Source: Chryseobacterium piscicola
Lineage (GTDB): Bacteria; Bacteroidota; Bacteroidia; Flavobacteriales; Weeksellaceae
DNA: 64,000 bases
Direction: 5' to 3'
NCBI RefSeq assembly: GCF_900156685.1
Contig: NZ_FTOJ01000006.1
Coordinates: 1-64,000, forward strand
In this document: positions 15,035 to 24,502 of the stretch, piece by piece
Layout: every line of letters starts with the position of its first letter
Numbering within the stretch: the first letter of the stretch is position 1
The notes under the pieces: generated by a model
The model's database searches: none
Told to the model about the DNA's origin: nothing
Seen by the model: the letters and a program-made list of their open reading frames with translations, nothing else
Made by a program: the position numbers and the translations under genes

Positions 15035-16096
15035 TTACTTTACGATATTGATTTTTGACCCATTGTCTAGGTTGATCTGTCCGCTTGTGATTACTTGTTC
15101 ACCTCCATTCAATCCGCTGATAATTTGTACTTTGTCTCCGTATACTTTTCCTGTTTTCACAGTGATCATTTTAGCAGTACCATTTTGAACGATAAAGATT
15201 TGCCCTGAGCTCACTCCGTTGGCAAAAGCTTCTGCAGGTACAGTTAGCATATTTTGAGTTTCGGCACCGTGATTGGTTTTGAATAAAGCAGTGGCATACA
15301 TACCCGCTTTTAGATTTCCTCTGTTCTGAACTTCAATTTCCACAGGGAAATTAAGCGATGCATCACTTTTTGGAGCTATAAACGTAATTCTTCCGCTAAA
15401 AGATTCTTCAGGTAAAACATTGACATTAATTGAAACTTCCTGACCCAATTGAATTCTTCCAATTTGGCTTTCGTCTACTAAAACAGACAATTTTAAGCTG
15501 TTGATATTAACGATTTCAAATAAAGCAGTCCCTGGCGCAACCACCATACCTGGCTCTACCATTTTCTTGTTTATGGTACCACTAATTCCGGCTCTGATGC
15601 TTGTGTCGTTTACTCTCACACCTTGCGCTCTTACAGCAGCCTGCATATTTTTCAACTGTAATCTTGAATTATCGAGCTGTTGTTTTGTAACACCTCCGGT
15701 TTTGAAAGCATTTTCATAACGTTGGTTGTCTGCAATGGCATTCTGCAAATTGTTCTGAGCCTGAGTAACGTCTACTTCAATTGCATCTCTTTTAATGGTT
15801 GCCAAAACCTGACCCGCTCCTACTCTAGAACCTTCTTTTACAAAAACGCTTACAATACGTCCCGCGATTTCTGAAGACTGATTGGATTCTTGTTTTGGGA
15901 TAAAAGTTCCGTTGGCTGAGTAATCTGTATCTATATTTTCTCTAGAAACTGTGATTACATTCACGTTGATTTTGTCAACCTGCTTTGCCACTTCTTTCAC
16001 TTCTGTATCCTGCTTCTTTTTGTTGTCGGCAATTTTCCATGCTGCCAGACCTACAAGTACAGCCGCTACGATGATATATATTAAAGTCTTTTTCAT
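15035..16096 (-). CDS. Membrane fusion (periplasmic adaptor) protein of the RND pump
   Basis: A 353-residue adaptor of the HlyD/AcrA superfamily. An N-terminal membrane anchor (residues 5-20) is followed by the lipoyl half-motif SSEIAGRIVSVFVKEGSRVG, a short alpha-hairpin (QNNLQNAIADNQRYENAFKT), a second lipoyl half (RAGISGTINKKMVEPGMVVA) and a beta-barrel domain. It lacks a lipobox, so it is anchored by the helix. It would bridge the permease (15027) and the TolC protein (17539) across the periplasm. Confidence 0.93.
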   Translation of the reverse strand: MKKTLIYIIVAAVLVGLAAWKIADNKKKQDTEVKEVAKQVDKINVNVITVSRENIDTDYSANGTFIPKQESNQSSEIAGRIVSVFVKEGSRVGAGQVLATIKRDAIEVDVTQAQNNLQNAIADNQRYENAFKTGGVTKQQLDNSRLQLKNMQAAVRAQGVRVNDTSIRAGISGTINKKMVEPGMVVAPGTALFEIVNINSLKLSVLVDESQIGRIQLGQEVSINVNVLPEESFSGRITFIAPKSDASLNFPVEIEVQNRGNLKAGMYATALFKTNHGAETQNMLTVPAEAFANGVSSGQIFIVQNGTAKMITVKTGKVYGDKVQIISGLNGGEQVITSGQINLDNGSKINIVK

Positions 16097-16186
16097 TTGA
16101 AGTTATTTATTAATTTTAAAGGTCAAATGCAATCGCCACATTTTCATAAGTTTTTTTGTACTATAGTTCATAGCGATTTCATTTTA

Positions 16187-17539
16187 TTATGGGTTTTGTA
16201 AAGTATTAAGTTCTCCTTTAGCTTTAATTAATTTAATTTCAGCTTGTTTGTAATCTAATAATGCTGTTGTGTAATTTTTTTTGGCATCCGTTAAAGCATT
16301 TTCAGAATCTAAAACTTCCGTTAATGTTGCTAAACCGTATTGATAGTTTGCCTGAGTATCTTTTTGCACTTTTTCAGCCAACTTTACATTATTTTTCATG
16401 CTTTCAATATTGATTAAAGAATTCTCGATATTGGTAATTGAATTTTTGTAGTCTAAACTTAAACTCAATTGTGTATTTTGAATATCTTGATCAAGATCCA
16501 GAATATCAATCTCAGCCTGCTGAATTTTAGATTTTGTAGCTCCACCCGTGAAAATCGGAATATTAATATTTAAACCAATTGCTGAATAATCACTCCAAAG
16601 AACACCGTTATTGATACCGTTGGTTAAAGGGAACTTAGCACCTTGCCCAGCCCAACCGTAGTTTGCCTGCAAACCAACTGTAGGATATAAATAAGCTTCG
16701 GTTGCTTTTTTATTATAGACAAGGAGTTCTCTATTTTTATTCAAAACTTTTACTTCTGTGCGCTCATCCAAATTTAAATTTCCTGCAATCAATTCAGGTT
16801 TTGGCTCGATGCTTTTTTCTTCAAGTTCAATAGCAGTATCGATAGGAACGCCCATATAGAATTTTAAGGAATTTTTTGAAAGCTCAACGGCATTTACCAA
16901 TTGCTGTCTATTGGCACTGATATTCGTTAGTTGAACGTTAGTTCTATCCAAATCGATACCTTTTGCCAAACCGTTTTCTACTAAACTTTTGATTACATTT
17001 CTTACCTTTTCGGTGTTTGTGTAACTTACATTTAAAGTTTTAAGATTTTCTTCCTGTACAAAAACCTGGTAATAGGCAGTCGCCACATTTTCTATGATCT
17101 GTTCGTTTGAAAGCTGGGCATTCAAAACATAAAATTCTCTTGTAGATTTCGCGGCTTTGAGACCTGTAAAAACTCTTTGATCGAAAATTGCTTGGTTTAC
17201 AGTAACCACAGCACTTGAGCTCCAAGGTTGTCCCAATTGTGCACGAATTCTCTGCCCTCCAAATTCCAATAAAGACTCTTGAATGATTGGATTATACGTT
17301 AATCCTGCATTAGCGCTTACTTGTGGTAATGCTCCTGCTCTGGCTTCTGCGATCTTGTATTCTGCTTTTTTGATTTGTAAAGCTGCTTTTTTGGCTTCTG
17401 CTTTATTCTGCAAAGCCTGTTTGATGGCTTCTTGCAAAGACACTTGTTGCTGGGCAAAAGCAGATGTAGAGCCGAAAATCATAAATGCTGCAGCTATCCC
17501 AATTTTTAGCTTTTTTGCAGTTATAAGTTTTCTATTCAT
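16187..17539 (-). CDS. TolC-family outer membrane factor
   Basis: A 450-residue outer-membrane channel. It has a signal peptide ending SAFAQQQ (about residue 29), then SLQEAIKQALQNKAEAKKAA, the usual first motif of TolC proteins, and a repeat of the same helix-hairpin unit in the second half (NVKLAEKVQKDTQANYQYGL, then TLTEVLDSENAL). Three copies form the exit duct of the pump encoded downstream. The gap of about 90 bases to the adaptor gene is the largest inside the operon but shows no terminator. Confidence 0.93.
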   Translation of the reverse strand: MNRKLITAKKLKIGIAAAFMIFGSTSAFAQQQVSLQEAIKQALQNKAEAKKAALQIKKAEYKIAEARAGALPQVSANAGLTYNPIIQESLLEFGGQRIRAQLGQPWSSSAVVTVNQAIFDQRVFTGLKAAKSTREFYVLNAQLSNEQIIENVATAYYQVFVQEENLKTLNVSYTNTEKVRNVIKSLVENGLAKGIDLDRTNVQLTNISANRQQLVNAVELSKNSLKFYMGVPIDTAIELEEKSIEPKPELIAGNLNLDERTEVKVLNKNRELLVYNKKATEAYLYPTVGLQANYGWAGQGAKFPLTNGINNGVLWSDYSAIGLNINIPIFTGGATKSKIQQAEIDILDLDQDIQNTQLSLSLDYKNSITNIENSLINIESMKNNVKLAEKVQKDTQANYQYGLATLTEVLDSENALTDAKKNYTTALLDYKQAEIKLIKAKGELNTLQNP

Positions 17540-17639
17540 AATTTATTACTTCGTTTATTTTTTTAATACTTTTTGATTTTTTGTGATTCTTTACTCATAA
17601 AAGACGATTCAATTTTACAAATACTTTAAATTAACTTAA

Positions 17640-18233
17640 TTATTTTTTAAAAAGAATATTCATAATAATGTCTTTTCTATCTGCGATCAAGAGATCAAAT
17701 TCTTTCTCATCAATCAACATATTTTCTAAGAATAGTGGCCGAACAGCACTTGGAAATATGAGAAGTGAAATCATGTTGAGTACAAATTGTACTGGCGCCA
17801 TTTTTTCAATATTTCCCAATTCCATTTCTATTTCTATCTCGCTGTACATTTTCTTCAAATCTTTCTCTTCCACATCTTTTTTGTGGCAACTGCCTTTGTT
17901 GATTTGAGAAACTATATAGGTTTCCAGATAAGGATATTTGAGACATGTCTGTAAACTACCATCGATGAAATTTGAAATTTTCTCTTTAAAAGGAAGATCA
18001 GAATTCATAATTAATTCAGATTTTTCTTTTTCTACTCTATGAGCTTCATCAAAAATGATTTGAATCAAATTATCTCTTGATCTGAAATAATAGTTGATCA
18101 ACGTCCTGTTAACACCCGCTACATCAGCAATTTCTTGTGTGGTAGCATCAAATTTCCCTTGTACAAAGAATAAATTCTTTGCAGTTTCTTTAATTAATTC
18201 CTGAGTTTGGTCTTTCTTTTCTTGTTTTGACAT
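17640..18233 (-). CDS. TetR-family transcriptional regulator
   Basis: A 197-residue regulator with an N-terminal helix-turn-helix at about residues 32-53 (TTQEIADVAGVNRTLINYYF) and a helical ligand-binding domain. It lies 100 bases upstream of tolC on the same strand, the standard place for a local repressor of an RND pump. Two identical TTGTTAAACAA sites at 18236-18246 and 18286-18296 lie just upstream and are likely operators, so it probably represses its own operon and the pump. Confidence 0.9.
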   Translation of the reverse strand: MSKQEKKDQTQELIKETAKNLFFVQGKFDATTQEIADVAGVNRTLINYYFRSRDNLIQIIFDEAHRVEKEKSELIMNSDLPFKEKISNFIDGSLQTCLKYPYLETYIVSQINKGSCHKKDVEEKDLKKMYSEIEIEMELGNIEKMAPVQFVLNMISLLIFPSAVRPLFLENMLIDEKEFDLLIADRKDIIMNILFKK

Positions 18234-18235
18234 TT

Positions 18236-18296
18236 TTGTTAAACAATTTTGTACAAATATATATCAATCATTTGTTTTGACAAAGTTGTTAAACAA
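18236..18296. promoter_or_regulatory. Paired TetR operator-like repeats
   Basis: TTGTTAAACAA occurs at 18236-18246 and again at 18286-18296, exactly 50 bp apart. Each is an imperfect palindrome. The first begins three bases before the tetR ATG on the minus strand, so binding there would block expression of the operon. Confidence 0.55.
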
Positions 18297-18404
18297 AATT
18301 ATTAATATGATAATAATCATTTAATGTATCAGAATCACGTATTAATGATTTATTAATTTCTTTGTAGCCTTTGTTTAATTATACTTGCTGGAAACTATTT
18401 AGCT

Positions 18405-21400
18405 TTGAAAAAATTATTACCTTTTCTATTACTTTTATGCAATATTTATTTGCATAGCCAAAATTTGCTGTGGGATTTTCACACTACCGGTCCTATCATT
18501 CAGTCTCAACATTTTTTACAATACAGTACAACCGATTCTCAAGGCAATATTTATATTGGGGGATCTTATGGTTTGGGATTACTTCCCAGTGTAAATGCAA
18601 TAACTTTCGGAAATATTACTAAAACTTCTGCCCCACTTGTAGGATCTACAGCAGTCATTGCCAAATTAGATAAAAATAAAAATGTAATTTGGGTAAAAGA
18701 AATTAAATCAAAAGTAAGTTCGAGAGTATCCTCATTAATTGTTGATCATAATGATAACCTAATTATTGCTGGCATTACTGACGGAGCAGATCTAAAATTA
18801 AATCCTAATTCTGATACAATATATCCAACTGGAAGTAATCAAGACAGTTCTTTTATTGTTAAATTAGATTCAAATGGTAATTTTGTATTTGGAAATATCT
18901 ATGTTTATGCCTATAATATAAGCTGTAGCATTGATTCCAATAACAATATAATATCTAGCGGAAACTACGCAAGTTATGCTCCTTTATTTTTTACAGATTT
19001 TAATCCTGATCCCTCAATTACATTTAATCTACCTGCTCCAAACGGTATATTTGTCATGAAAAATAATCCGGATGGTAGTTTTGTATGGGCAAGACCTCTT
19101 CATGCACACAATACACCATCAATTCAAAGTATTAAAGTTGATAACAATAATGACATAATTATACATGGAAATTATGAAGCCTATTTAAAAATTGACAATA
19201 ATACCTATTCTTCTGGAAGTAACTCAAACCGTTACTTTTTAGTAAAATTTAATAATAATGGTGGTTTTCTTTGGTTTCAGAGGCTTTCATCTTTTAGCTT
19301 TCATCTCGGAACATCAGGTTCTAAAATAGACGTTGACAGCAGTAACAATATCTACACAGCAAGCACCTTCGTTGACCCCCAATCAATAGTATTCCCAAAT
19401 AAAACTATAAATATAGCAGGTGGTGGAGGTCAGATCGTGTATAAAATAAATAGTAACGGAAATTTAAACTGGAATTCAATTGTAAAAGGAAATTCAGCAT
19501 ATGTCTTCTTATCTATAAAATTAAATACTGATAACACTATAAACTTTTTGGTAAAAGACACTGGTGATATACTAAAGGTTACCAACGGTAATGATAACAC
19601 TGAAGAAACCATTCACAGGATGAATTTAGGTATAAATTACAGTTATCTCTCTAATGATTCAAAGGCGTACTTTTTAAAATATAGAAATGATGGTAAGTTG
19701 ATTTTTAATAAAAGTGATTTTTCATCCTCATTGTATAGCCAAAATATTGATTTTGAAGGAAATATAGTGTTAGCAGGATATTTTGATGACCATCAGGATT
19801 TCAACCCCGACCAAGATATTAAAGACATCGAATATAACCATAATGATATTAATGGTCTAATCCAAAAATTTGGAAAATGCTATAATGGAACACCTGACGG
19901 AAATAAAACTCAAACATTTTGCTCTTCGCTGAATCCTAAGATAAGCAATCTTCAACCTAATACGTCCTATACTACTTGGTATGATTCCCCATTTTCAACA
20001 ATTGCACTTCCACCAAATACATTACTTCAAAATAATGTTACCTATTATGCTTCTGTACAGGATGAATCTTGTCCACTGAATCCCAAAAGACTTCCCGTTC
20101 TGGTTATTATAAAACAATCACCGACCGCTTTAAATGTTAATGACTTTTATTTCTGCAGCAATGTAAATCAAATGACTTTTAATCAATTAAACATAAACAA
20201 TAATCAAAATATAAGATTTTATGATGCTAATGGAAATCTTTTAAGTAACTATTCATACATACTCCCAGGAGTTCAATATTATGTTGCACAATACAATCAA
20301 GAATGTGAAAGTACTAAAACTCCATTCAAAGTATTTTCACTTCAAAATACTGGCCCCACAGCTAACTCACCGCAAACTTTCTGCACATCTGATCTTCCTA
20401 CGGTAGCAAGCATCCAAATTTCCGGACAAAATATTAAATGGTATGATTCATCAGGAAATCTTCTCAGCGCTACTACTCCATTGATTATTGGTCAGACGTA
20501 TTACGCATCTCAAACTATTAATGGCTGTGAAAGTATTAAAACAGCCATTCAAATTACCGTAAACAATACACCTCTTCCAACCGCAAATACAAATCAGGAT
20601 TTCTGTGCATCTGCAAATCCAACATTGGTAAATCTTATCATTAACGGAACATCTTTAATTTTTTATGATGCTGCCGGGAATGTGTTACCTCTTACTACTC
20701 CACTTGTTAATGGTCAGATTTATTATGTGAGTCAAACTCTGAACGGATGTCAATCTGAGAAGCTTGCAATTACCGTTACGCTTTCTCAGAATAACGTTCC
20801 TGCAAACAATTACAGAGAGACGTTATGTAATGTTACGACTGCCAATACAATGATAGTCAACCTCAATTCGTACCAATCTAATCTGATTGTGAATCCTGCA
20901 AATTACATTTTTACTTACACAAATCAGGCAGGAAACCCAATTTTGAATCCTGCAACTTATATTTTAAATCCTGGTTCAAATATTATCAACGTAAAAGTAG
21001 CAACATCCGACGGTTGTTTTAAAAATGTAATTCTTGAATTGGTTTTAAATCCTAAACCTTCCGTCACTCTTCCGGAAGATTTTGATTTCTGCGAAGGAAA
21101 ATCTGCAATTCTGGATGCCGGCAGCGGTTTTACAAGCTACATTTGGAATACGGGTGCAACTACTCAAACCATTACTGTTTCAACGGCAGGAACTTACTCT
21201 GTGAAAGTGACCAACAGTTTTGGATGTGAAAACACCGACAGCATTGTATTGAGTTATTCTACTCTTGCACAGATTACAGCTGTAAATATTACCGGTAATA
21301 CTACAACAGTGGTAGTTTCTACATCAGGCAATTATGAGTACTCTTTAGATAATATTTCGTGGCAGGATTCGAATATTTTTACTCAGCTGGAAATGGGCGA

Positions 21401-21731
21401 ATATACTGTGTATGTAAGAACAAAAGACGGCTGTTTTATCGGACAAAAACCATTCTCAATATTCAATATTCCGAACGCAATCAGCCCCAACGGAGACGGC
21501 GTGAACGATACCTGGAAAATTGCAGGTCTTCAGAATTATAAAGGTTCAGAAGTAAGCGTTTACGACAGAAAAGGAGCTTTGGTTTTCAGACAGATCATCA
21601 ACAAAACTGATTTGAAATGGGACGGAAAAATTCAGGGAGCTGCGGTTCCTACCGGAAATTATTGGTACATAATCAAAGTTTCAGACGGTAGAAATTACAA
21701 CGGATGGCTTTTAATTAAAAACAGAAATTAA
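18405..21731 (+). CDS. T9SS type B exported repeat protein (gliding-motility C-terminal domain)
   Basis: A 1108-residue secreted protein. After a signal peptide (KKLLPFLLLLCNIYLHSQ), residues up to about 480 form a beta-propeller-like SBBP region with recurring DSNGN and DNNNDI motifs. Next come Ig-like units of about 75 residues with a TFC/DFC start and YYASQ/YYVSQ cores. The C-terminal domain (1024-1108) begins NAISPNGDGVNDTWKI and ends YNGWLLIKNRN, the TIGR04131 type B sorting signal for the type IX secretion system. It is probably attached to or released from the cell surface, with an adhesive role. The start is TTG at 18405, in phase with the signal peptide. A strong terminator follows at 21746-21785. 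Confidence 0.9.
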   Translation: MKKLLPFLLLLCNIYLHSQNLLWDFHTTGPIIQSQHFLQYSTTDSQGNIYIGGSYGLGLLPSVNAITFGNITKTSAPLVGSTAVIAKLDKNKNVIWVKEIKSKVSSRVSSLIVDHNDNLIIAGITDGADLKLNPNSDTIYPTGSNQDSSFIVKLDSNGNFVFGNIYVYAYNISCSIDSNNNIISSGNYASYAPLFFTDFNPDPSITFNLPAPNGIFVMKNNPDGSFVWARPLHAHNTPSIQSIKVDNNNDIIIHGNYEAYLKIDNNTYSSGSNSNRYFLVKFNNNGGFLWFQRLSSFSFHLGTSGSKIDVDSSNNIYTASTFVDPQSIVFPNKTINIAGGGGQIVYKINSNGNLNWNSIVKGNSAYVFLSIKLNTDNTINFLVKDTGDILKVTNGNDNTEETIHRMNLGINYSYLSNDSKAYFLKYRNDGKLIFNKSDFSSSLYSQNIDFEGNIVLAGYFDDHQDFNPDQDIKDIEYNHNDINGLIQKFGKCYNGTPDGNKTQTFCSSLNPKISNLQPNTSYTTWYDSPFSTIALPPNTLLQNNVTYYASVQDESCPLNPKRLPVLVIIKQSPTALNVNDFYFCSNVNQMTFNQLNINNNQNIRFYDANGNLLSNYSYILPGVQYYVAQYNQECESTKTPFKVFSLQNTGPTANSPQTFCTSDLPTVASIQISGQNIKWYDSSGNLLSATTPLIIGQTYYASQTINGCESIKTAIQITVNNTPLPTANTNQDFCASANPTLVNLIINGTSLIFYDAAGNVLPLTTPLVNGQIYYVSQTLNGCQSEKLAITVTLSQNNVPANNYRETLCNVTTANTMIVNLNSYQSNLIVNPANYIFTYTNQAGNPILNPATYILNPGSNIINVKVATSDGCFKNVILELVLNPKPSVTLPEDFDFCEGKSAILDAGSGFTSYIWNTGATTQTITVSTAGTYSVKVTNSFGCENTDSIVLSYSTLAQITAVNITGNTTTVVVSTSGNYEYSLDNISWQDSNIFTQLEMGEYTVYVRTKDGCFIGQKPFSIFNIPNAISPNGDGVNDTWKIAGLQNYKGSEVSVYDRKGALVFRQIINKTDLKWDGKIQGAAVPTGNYWYIIKVSDGRNYNGWLLIKNRN

Positions 21732-21745
21732 TCCAAATAAATGAC

Positions 21746-21785
21746 AAAAAAACGGGCGGTTCCTCAATTGAGACCGCCCGTTTTT
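21746..21785 (+). terminator. Terminator after the T9SS protein gene
   Basis: AACGGGCGGT pairs with ACCGCCCGTT, flanked by A and T runs. Also suitable for the converging CvfB gene. Confidence 0.9.
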
Positions 21786-21801
21786 ATTTTATATAAATTT
21801 T

Positions 21802-22626
21802 TTAAACCAACTTTATTTTATCATCCATTATTTCGACGATTTTATCCTTGTACAAACCGCCAAGAGCTTTTTTAAAGTTCTTTTTACTCATTTGCAGTTC
21901 GTCTTTAATTTCTTCTGGAGAAGATTTGTCTGAAAGATGAAGTAAGCCGAAGTTTTCTTCAAGTTTATCAATAATTTTTTGTTTGAACTCATCAATATTT
22001 TCAAAACCTTGAGGTTGCAAAGAGATATCAATTTTTCCGTCTTCCCGGATTTCTTTTATGTAACCACTTTCTTCTGATAAGGGATATAGTTTTTTGAAAA
22101 CATCAGAAGCGTAAATCAGCCCGATGTATTTTTTATTGATGACAACATTCCAGCCCAGTTCGCTTTCGTTCATCATAATTAAATCTACTTTATCTCCTTT
22201 CTGGAAAGGTAAATTTTCGTATTGAGGATTTCTTTTGAATTTTGTGGTTCCCGTTATTAAATCCAGATCTTCATCAACGTAGAGATAGACAAGGTATCTT
22301 TTTGCTTCAAGAATTTTTGTTTTCTGCTGCTTGTACGGAATAAAAAGATCTTTGATGATTCCCCAATCCATAAAAGCACCTGTTGGAAGACTTTCTACAC
22401 AACTCATCACAGCAAATTCTCCTACTTCAGCTAAGGGAATTTCTGTAGTTGCTTTCAGTTTGTTGTCATCCTGAAAAACAAAAACTTCAATTTCGTCACC
22501 CACTTCTTTTTCTTCGCGTATAAAAACTTTAGACAGGAAAGCAGATTTTCCTGTTTCTGATTCAAGCATCCATCCTGAATTGTTTTTTTCTGAAATTTTT
22601 AAAGTCTGGGTTCTTCCGAGTTGCAT
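21802..22626 (-). CDS. CvfB-family S1-domain RNA-binding protein
   Basis: A 274-residue protein with several S1-like OB domains (the phrase ESLPTGAFMDWGIIKDLFIP is typical) followed by a winged-helix C-terminus (SPEEIKDELQMSKKNFKKAL). It matches the CvfB/YitL family, which binds RNA and was linked to virulence gene expression in Staphylococcus; the role in this group is unknown. A TAnnTTTG element is present on the minus strand as TACCTTTG (22646-22653) 20 bases before the ATG. Confidence 0.9.
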   Translation of the reverse strand: MQLGRTQTLKISEKNNSGWMLESETGKSAFLSKVFIREEKEVGDEIEVFVFQDDNKLKATTEIPLAEVGEFAVMSCVESLPTGAFMDWGIIKDLFIPYKQQKTKILEAKRYLVYLYVDEDLDLITGTTKFKRNPQYENLPFQKGDKVDLIMMNESELGWNVVINKKYIGLIYASDVFKKLYPLSEESGYIKEIREDGKIDISLQPQGFENIDEFKQKIIDKLEENFGLLHLSDKSSPEEIKDELQMSKKNFKKALGGLYKDKIVEIMDDKIKLV

Positions 22627-22739
22627 TAATGATAAATTTAGTATGCAAAGGTAATGAAAATAAGTTGGAGAGTTTTAAGGCTTTTTGAGTCGGAGAGTTT
22701 TATAATTAATGAGTTGTTTTTTTTTGGATTGCTAATCAT

Positions 22740-23603
22740 TTAATATTTAGATATAAAATCCATCAAATCTCTCCTGCTGCTATCAAAATCTAATGCATCA
22801 CCCACAACAAAATATTTCTGTTTGTCTACACATTTTGAAAATAAAGATTTAGCCAAAGCAATTTTATTTTTATCAAAACTCAGATCTTTTACCAAAACAC
22901 TTATTTGCTCCGAAGTAAACATTGCGTGACGACTTTGCTGATTAATAAAGGTGATTTTTTTATCATCAAACCATGCATTTTTTTTCAAAGTAGACCTAAA
23001 TTCTTGAAAAGTCTGATTATCCATTACATTTGGATAATTTATATTGCCATTATTTTGTGAATTCCCGTAAGGATTATTCCAGATGTCATTCCAGTCATTA
23101 AATCCGTAATAGCCATTTTGAAGCGGATAAGAATCTAAAAGATACAAACCTTCATTTGTGAAAAAATCGAGAACTAATCTGCCGTTGTTTCTAAGGTTTA
23201 AAGTTGTTCTATACATCAAGAAACCGTTTTCGTAAATTGAAATAGGAACTCTTCCCGATGGCAAATCAAAGAATCTATATTTACCTGAGCTGTTGGAAAT
23301 CAGCTGATCTGCCAATTCCACACTAAAATTTCCCTGCTCGGGAATTCTCAGGAAAACCTCAGCATATCCGTAATTGTAATTCCATTGATAATTCGGGTTT
23401 GCAGGTCTTCTGTTTGTATTATTCTGATTATTTGGATTTCTGAATCCTGAATTATTACTTCGTGAATTTTCCCTTTTACTGGTTGTAGCTTCAATTTCTT
23501 TCTTTGAGGCTTCGTTTTTTAAAAGCTCACCGGCTTTTCCTGCTTCTTGTGCAAAAAATAATAGGCTTGATAAGATAGCACAAACTGTAAATATTTTTTT
23601 CAT
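22740..23603 (-). CDS. Secreted DUF4476-domain protein
   Basis: A 287-residue protein with a signal peptide (MKKIFTVCAILSSLLFFAQE), an Asn-, Pro- and Arg-rich linker (residues 45-70), a strand-rich middle (VFLRIPEQGNFSVELADQLI) and a C-terminal helical DUF4476 domain (about 190-285) ending DFDSSRRDLMDFISKY. DUF4476 proteins are common in Bacteroidota and of unknown function. The spacing of the C-terminal helices, with VGDALDFDSSRR, is typical of the family. Confidence 0.85.
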   Translation of the reverse strand: MKKIFTVCAILSSLLFFAQEAGKAGELLKNEASKKEIEATTSKRENSRSNNSGFRNPNNQNNTNRRPANPNYQWNYNYGYAEVFLRIPEQGNFSVELADQLISNSSGKYRFFDLPSGRVPISIYENGFLMYRTTLNLRNNGRLVLDFFTNEGLYLLDSYPLQNGYYGFNDWNDIWNNPYGNSQNNGNINYPNVMDNQTFQEFRSTLKKNAWFDDKKITFINQQSRHAMFTSEQISVLVKDLSFDKNKIALAKSLFSKCVDKQKYFVVGDALDFDSSRRDLMDFISKY

Positions 23604-23754
23604 AATGATATCATTTTATAGTGAATCCGGGCTCTATTTTCATGCCAAAAATGTTTAATTTTCATTAAAATAAAATTTATAATAATTGGGTTTAACCTTA
23701 TTAAAAATATAGAATCCAAGCAAAATTTAAAGAAAAAAAAGAGAAATCAAAAAA

Positions 23755-24366
23755 TTAGTTTTTTATTTTTTCAATTTCAGATTTCATTTTCAGTTCCCAA
23801 TTTTTTCCGTTTCTTTTTATTAAATATGGTTTTACAGTTTCCTGATATTTTCCCTGAGCTTTAAGATGCATAAAATCTACAATACATCCTGTATTAAAAT
23901 AGGTTATCCCATAGTTTTTGTAAATACTGTCAATTTGATTTTCTGTCTTTTCATTATAAACAGAATCAGTAAATCCACCGGCAAATTTGTAGGTTACATG
24001 ATCTTTTTCAATATCTTTTTTAGCTTGTTTTACATACTCATTTTCAAGCAGTGTAAGTGCTTTTGTTCTTTTCATATATTCTGAGCTCCCTTTAAAAACC
24101 AGAAAACCTAAAAACAGACAATTCAGTAGTAAGAAAATATACAGAAATCTATTTTTAAAATTATTTTGCTTGCTTTTAACTGATGCAAATAAATAAGCTA
24201 ACAATCCAATTATCAGAAAAACAATAAAGATATATTGTATTCCGTAATCTTTAAAATTTTTTATAAAATCAAAAGGCATTGGGAAATTATAACCATAAAA
24301 TACTGCAACACTTGCAACAAGTATTAAGAAGATTAAAATAATATTCAGATATACTATTTTTTTCAA
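23755..24366 (-). CDS. Hypothetical membrane protein
   Basis: A 203-residue protein with three predicted membrane segments near the N-terminus (about 7-25, 45-65 and 74-92) followed by a soluble C-terminal domain of about 110 residues. The family is not recognised. It begins at TTG (24366), with AGAGAAAT as possible ribosome-binding sequence; no ATG in phase lies nearby. It is followed on the same strand by the DUF4476 gene after 150 bases. Confidence 0.6.
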   Translation of the reverse strand: MKKIVYLNIILIFLILVASVAVFYGYNFPMPFDFIKNFKDYGIQYIFIVFLIIGLLAYLFASVKSKQNNFKNRFLYIFLLLNCLFLGFLVFKGSSEYMKRTKALTLLENEYVKQAKKDIEKDHVTYKFAGGFTDSVYNEKTENQIDSIYKNYGITYFNTGCIVDFMHLKAQGKYQETVKPYLIKRNGKNWELKMKSEIEKIKN

Positions 24367-24433
24367 GATTTCTCTTTTATGATTTTTCAGATTAGTTCTT
24401 TAACTAATTTATAAATAATATTTTAATAAAAAA

Positions 24434-24461
24434 AAGACTGCCATCTAATTGAGGCAGTCTT
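24434..24461. terminator. Terminator after the lpdA gene
   Basis: AAGACTGCC pairs with GGCAGTCTT, with A and T runs either side. It lies downstream of the minus-strand lpdA gene. Confidence 0.85.
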
Positions 24462-24502
24462 AATTTTTAAATATTTAGATGATTAAATTTTTAATCAAAT
24501 CA

